DNA of 64,000 nt from Verrucomicrobiota bacterium (lineage in GTDB: Bacteria; Verrucomicrobiota; Verrucomicrobiia; Opitutales; Opitutaceae): positions 1-64,000 of the forward strand of contig JACTNC010000025.1 in NCBI GenBank assembly GCA_014584295.1, read 5' to 3'. Under the pieces are notes generated by a model. The model was not told the DNA's origin and ran no database searches. It worked only from the letters and a program-made list of their open reading frames with translations. Positions within the stretch are counted from its first letter, which is position 1; the number at the start of each line of letters is the position of its first letter. The translations under genes and the position numbers were made by a program. Of the stretch, positions 42,470 through 51,671 are shown one piece after another.

Positions 42470-43345
42470 ATGCGTTTTCGAATCAGCCACTGTACGCACT
42501 ATCGTTACGCTGGGACGGCAACGGAATCCTTTATGGAGGCCCGCTTGACACCGGCCAACCATGCGGCGCAAAGGCTGAATGCGAGGAGTTTTGTAACGCA
42601 TCCAGCGTGCAACATCCACTCCTATACCGATTATTTTGGCAACCAGGTCGAAACCTTCTCGATCATCCAGCGGCACAAAGAGTTGATTTTGGAAAGTAGC
42701 AGCGAAGTGGATACGTGCCCTCTTTCTATTCCGGAGCATGCGCTGGGCATGAGCATTTCGGAAGCAGTTCAGATCTATCGAAGCGAAAAGCTCAGGCTTT
42801 TCGAGTTTCTGATGCCATCACCGGCAATTGTATTGTCATCGGAGATCCATGCGCTTGCGAACCGGTTGTTCAAGGCGAGGGACCCTCTGGGATCGGCACT
42901 GTTGGGGCTCAATTCCTGGATCAAGGAAACCTTTCGGTACGAGCCAGGCGTGACGCGCGTCGACTCGACGCCGCTGGAGTTCTTGAAACTGAAGGCCGGT
43001 GTTTGCCAGGATTTCGCGCAATTGATGATTGCAATACTCCGCTCGGCAGAAATTCCTGCGCGCTATGTGACGGGGTATATTGAAACGGAATCGGAGAGGA
43101 AGGCATCCGAAGCCAACCGGTCACCCCGACTCATCGGCGCGAGTGAAAGCCACGCATGGGTTGAGGCATACTTGCCTGGCGGTTGCTGGTGGCCGCTTGA
43201 TCCCACGAACAATTGCATCGTCGAGGAGCGGCATGTGAGGGTTGCTGTTGGCCGGGACTACCTTGACTGTTCACCCACGAGAGGGGTTTTCAAAGGCACG
43301 CACACGGAAGATCTCCGTGTGGGTGTTGTCATGCGTCGCATGTGA
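42470..43345 (+). CDS. Transglutaminase-like cysteine protease family protein
   Basis: 291 residues from the ATG at 42470; an open frame extends 20 codons upstream but the family N-terminus (MRFRISHCTHYRYAGTA) begins here. The N-terminal beta domain with RLTPANH is followed by the transglutaminase core. The catalytic triad is visible: Cys in AGVCQDFAQLM, His in SESHAWVEAYLP, Asp in PLDPTNN. No signal peptide. Proteins of this group often act as peptidases or amide-bond enzymes; the substrate is unknown. Divergent from ribBX. Confidence 0.88.
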   Translation: MRFRISHCTHYRYAGTATESFMEARLTPANHAAQRLNARSFVTHPACNIHSYTDYFGNQVETFSIIQRHKELILESSSEVDTCPLSIPEHALGMSISEAVQIYRSEKLRLFEFLMPSPAIVLSSEIHALANRLFKARDPLGSALLGLNSWIKETFRYEPGVTRVDSTPLEFLKLKAGVCQDFAQLMIAILRSAEIPARYVTGYIETESERKASEANRSPRLIGASESHAWVEAYLPGGCWWPLDPTNNCIVEERHVRVAVGRDYLDCSPTRGVFKGTHTEDLRVGVVMRRM

Positions 43346-43461
43346 GTGGGACGAAGGTGCCTGTTGCTGCCGGTATCCAACATGCTCTCAAAGCATGATG
43401 AAAAAGGCTCATCGATGGCGAGTCACCCTGGTCTTTGCATCCGATGTGATGCTGCCTTGGA

Positions 43462-43914
43462 TCAGCCTCTGAAATCGATCACATAGGACGCACCCACCGA
43501 ATCATCTGCGTTCATGAGTGTCAGGTAGACTTTGAAAACGTACGGTGGTTTGACCGGTTTGTTCCCCTTGAGGGTCTTGCCGTCTCCGGAGGGGTTGAGG
43601 ACAAGGCGCTGCTCGCTGGTACGCAGCGTTGAGTTCCAGCGGGCTGTTGCTCGTACAAAGGGCATGTCGACAGGCTGCTTTTTCGCGTCGTAAAACCCGA
43701 GCCGGAAAGTGCCGCCTGCGAGTGAGAGGCTGAGCCAACCGTCTCCATGGGGAACCACGCTGCCTGGAAGCACCGTTTCCGACTCGGGGGGTTCGTGGCT
43801 CTTCTCATTGACCTTTGATTTAGAAGACGGTGCCGATTGCGCCAAAATGGGAACAACCATCGTCATGGAGGCGGTCATCAAGAGGGTCTTCAACACGGGG
43901 GTACTCAACTTCAT
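43462..43914 (-). CDS. Small secreted protein of unknown function
   Basis: 150 residues from the ATG at 43914, chosen because it begins with a signal peptide (MKLSTPVLKTLLMTASMTM, cleavage likely after LAQS). The mature part starts with a Ser/Lys/Glu-rich linker followed by a beta-rich region (GWLSLSLAGGTFRLGFYDAKK; WNSTLRTSEQRLVLNP; PPYVFKVYLTLMNADD). No family recognised. The C-terminal part is a plausible periplasmic beta-sandwich. Same strand as rarA, 125 bases after its stop. Confidence 0.65.
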   Translation of the reverse strand: MKLSTPVLKTLLMTASMTMVVPILAQSAPSSKSKVNEKSHEPPESETVLPGSVVPHGDGWLSLSLAGGTFRLGFYDAKKQPVDMPFVRATARWNSTLRTSEQRLVLNPSGDGKTLKGNKPVKPPYVFKVYLTLMNADDSVGASYVIDFRG

Positions 43915-44039
43915 AATGGAATAGCTTACCCAGAAATCGACATTGCTCAAGAGTCGCGCCGTCAAGAACGGGTAAAGCTGAAGGATTGGATTGAGGGTAT
44001 ATCCCCAGTGCTTGTTTCCGTAAGACTGGCAGGTCACCC

Positions 44040-45458
44040 TTAGTCGGATTTGTTTGTCGGGCTGTCAGGCGTCGAGGGGTGTGTGCGATGACGCGAGGCA
44101 ATAGATCCGGATGCACATTCGGCCTTCAACGCCTTCCATCGTGCCAACCGTTCGGCGATTTTTGCCTCCCAGGCGACTGACTTGGGTGTGTAGATAGCAA
44201 CGGGCCTTTCCAAATAGTCCTGACCCGAAATATTCTCGGGATAGTCGTGGGAATATCGATAACCTTTGCCATGACCCGCACGCTTGCTCGCCTGACCACC
44301 CTTGTCGCGCAATGCGGGTGGCACAGCCTGGACGGGCTCGGTCTTGAGAAGAGCATGGGCCTTGGCCAGCGCGAGCGTTGCCGAATTGCTCTTGGGGGCG
44401 CAGGCGAGGTATAGCGTCGCATGTGCAAGCGTCAGTTCCGCCTCAGGAAGCCCGACAAAATCACAAGCGTGATGTGCCGCGACGGCCATCGGCAGGGCCT
44501 GTGGGTCGGCCAGACCGACATCTTCGCTGGCGAGGATCACCAGTCGGCGTGCGATGAAGCGGGGATCTTCACCGCCTGCGAGCATCTTTGCGAGCCAGTA
44601 CATCGCTGCATCCGGATCGGAACCCCGGCAACTCTTGATGAATGCCGAAATGGTGTCGTAATGCTCATCTTCATCCGCGTCATACCGAATACGACGCTCC
44701 CGAGCAAAAACCTCGATATCCGTGGAGTCGAGATTTGATCTCTCGGCCAGCCCGAGGACGATCACTTCGAGGGCGTTGAGCGCGCGCCGAAGATCGCCGT
44801 CGCAAAGGACCGCGAGTTCGTTGAGCAGCTTGTCATCAGCTGTTACGCCCCGTTCGCCAAGGCCGCGTTCCTTGTCAGTCAATGCAAGACGCAGCACCTG
44901 AGCAACAGCGTCCGTGGAGAGCGGTTCCAGGCGAAAAAGATGACTGCGCGATAGCAGCGGGGGATTAATGTAGAAGCCTGGATTGTGGGTGGTGGCCCCG
45001 ATCAGTCGGACCGATCCTTCCTCGACGTCGGGCAGCAGGAGATCCTGCTGTGACTTGTTGAATCGGTGCAATTCGTCGATGAAAAGCAGGGTCCTGGCCT
45101 CGGGTTGCCGCCTGGCCTGCGATAGGATGTCGCGCAGTTCGGCGACATTCGACATGACTGCATTCACGCGAACAAATCGGCTGCGGGTTTCTCGCGCGAT
45201 TGCCTCCGCGAAACTCGTCTTTCCGCACCCCGGCGGGCCGTAGAAGATGAGTGAACCAAATCGATTGGATGCGACCAGACGCGGCAGAAGGCTTCCAGGC
45301 CGGGTGATGTGATCCTGGCCTGAGATTTCGGCGAGCGAGCGCGGTCGCATTCTTGCGGCCAGCGGCTGGTGGGCAAACTCCGGGCTGCCGGTTTGCCGCG
45401 GACCGTGGCTAGGCGATGGCTCCGTTGCGAAAAAATCCGTCTGCGAGGGTTCTGGCAT
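44040..45458 (-). CDS. rarA: Replication-associated recombination protein A (AAA+ ATPase)
   Basis: 472 residues from the ATG at 45458 (a TTG six codons earlier is also open). AAA+ clamp-loader-like ATPase of the RarA/MgsA/WRNIP1 family that acts at stalled replication forks. PLAARMRPRSLAEISGQDH is the family N-terminus. FYGPPGCGKTSFAEAIA is Walker A, LLFIDELHRFNKSQQD Walker B, and IGATTHNPGFYINPPLLSRS sensor 1 plus arginine finger. The C-terminal tetramerisation region contains AMYWLAKMLAGGEDPRFIAR. About 30 residues at each end are low-complexity. Confidence 0.93.
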   Translation of the reverse strand: MPEPSQTDFFATEPSPSHGPRQTGSPEFAHQPLAARMRPRSLAEISGQDHITRPGSLLPRLVASNRFGSLIFYGPPGCGKTSFAEAIARETRSRFVRVNAVMSNVAELRDILSQARRQPEARTLLFIDELHRFNKSQQDLLLPDVEEGSVRLIGATTHNPGFYINPPLLSRSHLFRLEPLSTDAVAQVLRLALTDKERGLGERGVTADDKLLNELAVLCDGDLRRALNALEVIVLGLAERSNLDSTDIEVFARERRIRYDADEDEHYDTISAFIKSCRGSDPDAAMYWLAKMLAGGEDPRFIARRLVILASEDVGLADPQALPMAVAAHHACDFVGLPEAELTLAHATLYLACAPKSNSATLALAKAHALLKTEPVQAVPPALRDKGGQASKRAGHGKGYRYSHDYPENISGQDYLERPVAIYTPKSVAWEAKIAERLARWKALKAECASGSIASRHRTHPSTPDSPTNKSD

Positions 45459-45582
45459 CGTAGAGTTCCCAGACAAGAGAACTGAGCGTTGTTGCCTCGC
45501 AACTCAAACGAATCCGCCTGTGTTCTGAAAGGACTGTCATTCCTCGTTGGACAAGTTGGGGGCAAAATACCTTAACTGTCGA

Positions 45583-45598
45583 ACATCGCTGGCGATGT
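45583..45598. repeat. Perfect inverted repeat in the rarA / DUF2298 divergent region
   Basis: ACATCGC-TG-GCGATGT, a 7-bp stem with two central bases, in the 289-base gap between divergent genes. It could be an operator. Nothing else is recognised in this gap. Confidence 0.3.
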
Positions 45599-45747
45599 CG
45601 CGTGAAACTGATGCGGGAGGCCAAGCGAAAGGCGAAAACCGGATCGGCAGATCAACTGTGAACCCCCCGTCGGCGCATCAAGTTTGACACGAATGTGACG
45701 ATGCCACCATTCCCCCTGGTCCCACGGCGCCATTTGCTTCACCCGAT

Positions 45748-47721
45748 ATGAAAATCATCCTTCTGACACTTACTGTCGGGTTGATTTGGGTCAATTTGCT
45801 GGGTGCCGGATTGCTCGCATGGCGCATGGTTGGAAACTATGCGATTGGTCGTGTTGCGGGGGTGGTTTTCCCTTGTCTCGCGCTTTTCTTTCTCGAGCAC
45901 TTTGTTGCGATTGGGGCTTCTCCACCGATCTTGCCGGTGAGCACAGCGCTTTCGTTGTGGTTGATTTGGCGTTACCGGGCTGTGGTGATTGAACACTGGA
46001 GCGCGGAGGCGATGTTTGTGGCGGGGTTCCTCTATTGCCTCATGTGGCGATATTCTTTTCCGGACATCGACTTTGAATCAGAGCGCATGCCGAATCTGGC
46101 GTTCATTGACGGTTACATGAAGGGCGAGATATTGCCCGCGCCGGACCGCTGGCTCTGGCCCTATCGCGCAGACTTCTATTATTCGTTTCAACACTATTGT
46201 GCGGCGTTGCTCGGTCGACTGATGGGCATCGGACCGGGAGAAAGTTACAACCTGGGGTATTGTGTGTTGGTATCGCTGATTGTCGGCGCACTATCGGCAA
46301 CGGTTGTCTGCCTTTGCCCGTCACGTGTCACGCGCTGGATTTCCGTCGGGGCGCTGATCCTGGGTGGCAGTGGTGCGGCCCTGTGTGTCCGGTTGCTTGT
46401 GAATGGCAGCGCGTATTACGGCTCGAGCGTTCGATTTCTAGGTGTCGCAATGGCCGACGGAAAGCTCAATGAGCTTGGGAAATGGGTGGCAGCTGCGATG
46501 TCGACACCCGGGGTGCAGCCGCGAGACCTTCCACTCGAGCCGTTGAGTTTTGTCATTGCGCACGGAGATTTCCACCCGCCGCTTGCAGGACATCTCTTGC
46601 TCGCGCTTGCCTGCCTGATCATCGTTGTTTTGGAAGCGGACTGTGGAGCAATCGCTCGCAAGCCCCTGCACGCCGTGCTTGCGGCGACTGTCCCCGTCAC
46701 CCTGATAGCTAATGCGTGGGTCTATCCGCTTCAGGTCCTGCTTGTTGGCGGATGGTTTGTATACCGCGCAATCAGGCGCGAGCGCAGCTGCCTGCTTCCT
46801 GGAGCATTGGGTGTGGCAGCAGCGGCGATCCTCGTGTATCCGCATCTTAGAAACTTTGCGTTGGGGACCTCGGCAAAATATGCAGCGATCCGACTAGTTG
46901 AATCCGTAGACCACACCCCACTGCTCGGCTGGCTGATGATATTCTGGCCGGTGGCAGGCATTCTTGTTCTTTCCGTCTTGAACAGGGAACGGCGCGGATT
47001 TGCTGTGTACCTTCTGATGACTTGGGCGTTGATCCTCGCGGTCACCGAATTCTTGTACAATGATGATCTCTTTGGCGGGCCCTGGAGCCGCTTTAACACG
47101 ACACTCAAGTGGTGGCCCTGGGCATACGCTGGCATTGTACTGACAGTCGGGTCGCTCAACCTCAGCGCCCCTTCGCGGGTTTGCAGGTACGGGACGATGG
47201 TCCTGCTCCTGCCAACCTGTGTGTTTGCGGTCGACCTTGGCAGGCGCTTTATGAACACGGAGCGGCGTTCGATGGGCAATTTGGGCGGCGCGGGATGGAC
47301 GCAGAAGGATCCTGTCATTGCGGATCTGATTGCGATACTCGGTTCGAGGCCTGATGGCGTGACCGTAGAAAGCGGGCTCGAGATGACAAACACCCCTTCG
47401 CCGGCGATCACGCTTTTTGCCCGCAAACAGAGTTTGCTTGGCTGGCCGTGGCATGAGACCACCTGGCGCGGTGACTATCCCGAAATTCGTGAACGGCTAA
47501 CAGATATCAAAGCCTTCTATTCCGGCACGATGGAAGATCCGCTTGCGTGGCTGTTGAAGAATCAGGTCCGATATATCGTCTGGGTGGTGCGTGACAATGT
47601 GTCGGGCAATACGAGATTCCGAGAGATCCGCGAGAGTATCCGATCACGCTATTCTTGGACGCGTGTCGGCGGAGACGATGAGAGGCTATCGGTCGGATTT
47701 TTTGAACGCGTGCCAGAGTAG
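45748..47721 (+). CDS. DUF2298-family polytopic membrane protein (YYY domain)
   Basis: 657 residues with about 12-14 hydrophobic segments. DIDFESERMPNLAFIDGYMK, PAPDRWLWPYRADFYYSFQH and the following GESYNLGYCVLVSL match the DUF2298 / YYY-domain family, which resembles GT-C glycosyltransferase membrane proteins. The Asp-rich first loop is the likely active site. The family function is not established. The C-terminal 180 residues form a soluble-looking domain (TVESGLEMTN, GWPWHETTWRGDYPEI) as in other GT-C proteins. Stands alone. Confidence 0.8.
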   Translation: MKIILLTLTVGLIWVNLLGAGLLAWRMVGNYAIGRVAGVVFPCLALFFLEHFVAIGASPPILPVSTALSLWLIWRYRAVVIEHWSAEAMFVAGFLYCLMWRYSFPDIDFESERMPNLAFIDGYMKGEILPAPDRWLWPYRADFYYSFQHYCAALLGRLMGIGPGESYNLGYCVLVSLIVGALSATVVCLCPSRVTRWISVGALILGGSGAALCVRLLVNGSAYYGSSVRFLGVAMADGKLNELGKWVAAAMSTPGVQPRDLPLEPLSFVIAHGDFHPPLAGHLLLALACLIIVVLEADCGAIARKPLHAVLAATVPVTLIANAWVYPLQVLLVGGWFVYRAIRRERSCLLPGALGVAAAAILVYPHLRNFALGTSAKYAAIRLVESVDHTPLLGWLMIFWPVAGILVLSVLNRERRGFAVYLLMTWALILAVTEFLYNDDLFGGPWSRFNTTLKWWPWAYAGIVLTVGSLNLSAPSRVCRYGTMVLLLPTCVFAVDLGRRFMNTERRSMGNLGGAGWTQKDPVIADLIAILGSRPDGVTVESGLEMTNTPSPAITLFARKQSLLGWPWHETTWRGDYPEIRERLTDIKAFYSGTMEDPLAWLLKNQVRYIVWVVRDNVSGNTRFREIRESIRSRYSWTRVGGDDERLSVGFFERVPE

Positions 47722-47964
47722 CACGTGTAGCGCGGGGACGACCAGGTTTCGGGCGTTGTATGGAGTGAGTCGAGTGCTGACCCTCCTGAACGATTGGAAA
47801 CGGAATGCATGTGAGCATTTTGGGTAGGGGGCTACGATAGACTCCAAGAACCAATAGGGGGATTACTGCCCTGATTCTCGGATCGTGTTATTGACTGTAG
47901 TGACAGCCCTGTTCCGGGGTGAAAATCCAACTCATGGGCCACGGGAAATCTTCATGATGGGGAT

Positions 47965-49611
47965 GTGAGCGAAGCTCCTTCCACCCGCCAACGCGCACCC
48001 TTGCTCTGGCTTCTGATTCCCTGGATGCTCGGCCTTGTTGTCGGCCGGCTTATTCCAGGGCCAATGAATCACAACATGGTGCTGGGAACTGGAATTTTGC
48101 TGGCACTGGTTTCCTCGCTGGCCGCCAGTCGACCGGTCCTTTGGGGGGCATTGCTTGCTGCGAGCGCAATGTGCACGGCTGCAAGCTGGAGTCAGATTGT
48201 CCGCAATCGCTTGCCGCATTGGGACGGTCGCGCACCGCGGGAGGCCGTGTTGGAAGTCAAGGTCGAGCGCCTTTTTGCCGGTCAGCCCGATCTTCGGAAA
48301 GCGGGAGGGCTGGGGCGTATTACGGGGGCGCGACCTCATCTTTCGTCGCTTGTAGGCCAGAAAATTCAGTTTTCGGGGCGAATGCGTTCTGGAGTGCCGC
48401 GACCAATGAGGTCATCGGTGATCGAGATAGCGGGACAACTTGAGGTCGTACCGCGGCTGGCTCCACCCGGGACATTTGACGGCTACTTGTCAGGAGCAGG
48501 TGTGAACTTCAAGCTGACACGAGCCCGGATTCTCAGCGAGCGCAGCCCTGCGTTGAGCTATTGGAGATGGTGTGACCGGATGCAGCACACTATGTGCGAG
48601 CAAGTGGGTGTGGGTCTTGAGTCCCGGCCTGCCTTGGTTGGGGTGTTGCGTGCGGTGCTGCTGGGCAGTAGCGGCGAATTGAGTGCGGAGCAGGACAACT
48701 GGTTCACTCAAAGTGGAACCCTGCATCTCTTCTCTGTGAGCGGTCTGCACGTTGGAGTGATCGCGATGGCATTCTCCGGGGTGCTGTCGGCACTTCGTGT
48801 ACCGGCATGGGCGAGATTCATTGTTATCATAGTCCTGCTCTGGCTCTATGTCGACGTCACTGGGCGCGCTCCGTCGGCCGTGCGCGCATTTCTCATGGTC
48901 GCATTGTTTCAGTTCGCGAAAGTGATGAGGTTGCCGCCGAACAACATGTCGATACTGACGTCCACGGCGATGCTGGTGCTGGTCGTCGATCCTATGCAGT
49001 TGTTCAGTGCCAGTTTCCAGATGAGCTATGGCATTGTCCTGGCTCTGATTTCATTGGGGCTCCCCATGGCTCGAGCGTGGGAAGATCGACACCCGATGTT
49101 TCACGATCGACCCTTGGCGTTGTGGACCTGGAGGCATCGCTTGTTAGACTCGATCCGCAGGGCACTGATCGGGGCGGTGGCGTTGGGACTGGCCACACTG
49201 CCGGTCAGTTTGGTAACGGGTGTGCTGATTTTTGGTTTGGCAACACCGGGGGCTTTGTTTGCCAATCTGGTGAGCATTCCGCTCGCTTCGATCGGTTTGA
49301 TCGCTGGTTTTTGTTCTCTGATGGCATGTGCCTGCGGTGAAAACTTGTTGGGCGTCGTCTTCAACCATGCAGGCGCGCTAGCTTTGGCCGTCGTTGATCA
49401 TGGTGCCGAAAGGTTTGTTCAAATACCCGGCATTTCGTATGCTGCCCGTTTTCGGACGCCGTCGGCCGGCCATCTCGCACTCTTGATCTTGATTGGATTG
49501 TGTCTTGCCGGCCTTCAGACTGGCTGGAACCGCCGCATGGGAGGATTCTGGCTTCCCTTTGTATTTACGGCGTTTGTCATGATCTTACTGGTGACATTTC
49601 CCAGCGGATAG
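47965..49611 (+). CDS. comEC: ComEC/Rec2-family DNA-channel protein without nuclease domain
   Basis: 548 residues, GTG start. An N-terminal hydrophobic pair (WLLIPWMLGLVVGRLI), an OB-like soluble segment (residues 95-180), then the competence membrane domain with FSVSGLHVGVIAMAFSG, LWLYVDVTGRAPSAVRAFLM and FSASFQMSYGIVLALISLGL. It forms the inner-membrane channel for single-stranded DNA during natural transformation in organisms where the family has been studied. The C-terminal metallo-beta-lactamase-like domain of longer ComEC is absent, which is common in shorter homologues. Whether this organism is competent cannot be told. Confidence 0.87.
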   Translation: MSEAPSTRQRAPLLWLLIPWMLGLVVGRLIPGPMNHNMVLGTGILLALVSSLAASRPVLWGALLAASAMCTAASWSQIVRNRLPHWDGRAPREAVLEVKVERLFAGQPDLRKAGGLGRITGARPHLSSLVGQKIQFSGRMRSGVPRPMRSSVIEIAGQLEVVPRLAPPGTFDGYLSGAGVNFKLTRARILSERSPALSYWRWCDRMQHTMCEQVGVGLESRPALVGVLRAVLLGSSGELSAEQDNWFTQSGTLHLFSVSGLHVGVIAMAFSGVLSALRVPAWARFIVIIVLLWLYVDVTGRAPSAVRAFLMVALFQFAKVMRLPPNNMSILTSTAMLVLVVDPMQLFSASFQMSYGIVLALISLGLPMARAWEDRHPMFHDRPLALWTWRHRLLDSIRRALIGAVALGLATLPVSLVTGVLIFGLATPGALFANLVSIPLASIGLIAGFCSLMACACGENLLGVVFNHAGALALAVVDHGAERFVQIPGISYAARFRTPSAGHLALLILIGLCLAGLQTGWNRRMGGFWLPFVFTAFVMILLVTFPSG

Positions 49612-49628
49612 GTCAGGTTCCCGTGTGC

Positions 49629-49913
49629 ATGAAAAGCGCCTACGAACTAGCAATGGAACGCCTTGCCAAGACGGATCCCACTGTCGGCCGCCCGCTCACT
49701 CATGAGAAGAAGGTCAGGCTTGGCGAGATTGACGCAGTGTACAAAGGGAAGATTGCGGAACGTGAAATCTTCCTGAAGAAGCAGATGGAAGAGGCGCTTT
49801 CCGCCGGCAAGTTTGAAGATGCAGAGAAGGTTCGCGTGCAGATGATTTCTGAACGGTCCCGTCTTGAAGAGGAGCGCGAGGATGAGAAAGAGCGGGTCCG
49901 CCGGTCGGACTGA
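49629..49913 (+). CDS. Small coiled-coil protein with UVR-like motif
   Basis: 94 residues from the ATG at 49629. The segment EEALSAGKFEDAEKVRVQM resembles the UvrB/UvrC interaction (UVR) motif, set in a strongly charged helical protein. No catalytic motif. Begins 17 bases after comEC and probably shares its transcript. The function is unknown; a protein-protein adaptor is the simplest guess. Confidence 0.7.
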   Translation: MKSAYELAMERLAKTDPTVGRPLTHEKKVRLGEIDAVYKGKIAEREIFLKKQMEEALSAGKFEDAEKVRVQMISERSRLEEEREDEKERVRRSD

Positions 49914-50024
49914 TATCGCCTCCCGGCAAATTTACCCGGGGCGGGAAGCTTTGCCAAACTGCCAGATGGTGTCGACAAGACTGCGTTGACCGTGACGAAT
50001 CACGTGGCGTAGGATTGCCGCTTT

Positions 50025-51551
50025 ATGTCCACGCAGCCCGCCACCTCAGACAACCTCATGGAAGCCGTCGTTTCGCTCGCAAAGAGGCGCGGTTTTGTTT
50101 TTCAATCTTCGGAGATCTATGGAGGGCTGAATGGTTTCTTCGACTATGGGCCTCTTGGCGTCGAACTGAAGAAAAACATTCGCGATGCTTGGTGGCGTGA
50201 CATGGTTCAGCGGCGCGATGATGTCGTCGGCATCGAGACTTCAATCATCATGCACCCCAAGGTCTGGCAGGCCTCAGGTCACGTTGAAGGTTTCACCGAC
50301 CCTTTGGTTGACTGCAAGGCTTCCAAACAGCGATTTCGCGCAGACCAGCTCTTCTTCTCACCGGTAAATGTCGATGGGAAAATTGTCGGGTATGTGTCGG
50401 TGCTTGAGAGCGAGCGCACAACCGAGGAACTTCAGCAGGCGGCCGAGCAGTTCAAGCGCAAGCGGGGAATCCAGGGGGAACTTGCTCCGGTGAAGCCGCG
50501 CGACATGACGGAATGCAAGCCCGAAGAGATTGCCCTCATCCCCTCACCTGCGACAGGTGAGCCTGGCAGTCTTACTCCGCCGCGCGCATTCAACATGATG
50601 TTTGAGACGTATGTCGGTGCATTGCGTGACGCCTCGGCTGTGAGCTATTTGCGTCCGGAAACCGCCCAGGGCATGTTTGTGGATTTCAAGAATGTCGTCG
50701 ATACGGGGCGCGTGAAACTGCCTTTCGGAATTGCCCAGATCGGCAAATCGTTCCGCAACGAAATCACTCCGCGCAATTTCATATTCCGCTCCCGTGAGTT
50801 CGAGCAGATGGAGATGGAGTACTTCATCCACGAGGATGCCGACTGGGCGAAATGTCATGAGGAATGGATTGAATGGTGCCGCCGCTGGCTCATCTCGATC
50901 GGACTGCCGGAATCACACCTGTCGCTTTACACTCACCCGAAAGAGAAGCTGTCGTTCTACTCAAAGGGTACTGTCGACATCATGTTTCGGTATCCGTTCG
51001 GCGTCCAGGAACTGTGGGGAATCGCTGCGCGTGGGAACTACGATCTCAACCAGCATGCCCAGGCTTCCGGCAAGCCACAGGACATCTTTGACGAAGCTTC
51101 CAAGAAAAAATTTGTCCCGCATGTTATTGAGCCGGCCGTCGGTGTTGATCGCATTTTCCTCGCTGTGCTATGTGCAGCCTACGCTGAGGAGGAAGTGAAG
51201 GATGAAAAGGGTGCTGTAGAGAAACGCACGGTGTTGCGCCTCAGTCCGAGGATCGCGCCGGTCAAGGTTGCCGTGTTCCCGCTCCTAAAGAACAAGGAAG
51301 CATTGGTGGGGCGCGCACGGGAGCTGCACAAGAAGCTGCAGCGCCGCTATGCAGCCTTTTACGACGATGCCGGCGCGATAGGTCGGCGCTATCGTCGCCA
51401 GGACGAGATTGGCACTCCCTGGTGCGTGACCATTGACTTCGACACGATTGAAAAGGACGGTACGTTTACCCTGCGCGAGCGCGACTCAATGCAGCAGCGT
51501 CGCATTGATGAAGGCGAATTGTTGCGTCTCCTAGACGAAAACGTCTACTGA
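50025..51551 (+). CDS. glyS: Glycyl-tRNA synthetase, single-chain (alpha2) type
   Basis: 508 residues. Class II synthetase of the eukaryotic/archaeal dimeric kind, not the bacterial GlyQ/GlyS tetramer. [20 protein letters not shown] near the N-terminus; motif 2 [19 protein letters not shown]; motif 3 in [14 protein letters not shown]. The anticodon-binding domain begins with [15 protein letters not shown] near residue 408. Charges tRNA-Gly. Single gene with a 110-base upstream gap. Confidence 0.96.
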   Translation: MSTQPATSDNLMEAVVSLAKRRGFVFQSSEIYGGLNGFFDYGPLGVELKKNIRDAWWRDMVQRRDDVVGIETSIIMHPKVWQASGHVEGFTDPLVDCKASKQRFRADQLFFSPVNVDGKIVGYVSVLESERTTEELQQAAEQFKRKRGIQGELAPVKPRDMTECKPEEIALIPSPATGEPGSLTPPRAFNMMFETYVGALRDASAVSYLRPETAQGMFVDFKNVVDTGRVKLPFGIAQIGKSFRNEITPRNFIFRSREFEQMEMEYFIHEDADWAKCHEEWIEWCRRWLISIGLPESHLSLYTHPKEKLSFYSKGTVDIMFRYPFGVQELWGIAARGNYDLNQHAQASGKPQDIFDEASKKKFVPHVIEPAVGVDRIFLAVLCAAYAEEEVKDEKGAVEKRTVLRLSPRIAPVKVAVFPLLKNKEALVGRARELHKKLQRRYAAFYDDAGAIGRRYRRQDEIGTPWCVTIDFDTIEKDGTFTLRERDSMQQRRIDEGELLRLLDENVY

Positions 51552-51671
51552 CAAAGCCCGGAATCTTCGTGCGCTGAGGCAGATGCCGAGCAGACATCAC
51601 CGGCAGTTTATAACGATGAGCAGCGAATCCTCTGGCGTCGCCTGTAGGAAACGTCATCCCTGAACGGCAGC

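Noticed and set aside
47908..47930. CCGGGGTGAAAATCC upstream of comEC resembles part of an FMN riboswitch
   Set aside because: Only one short block matches; the other conserved FMN-aptamer helices are missing and the downstream gene has nothing to do with riboflavin.
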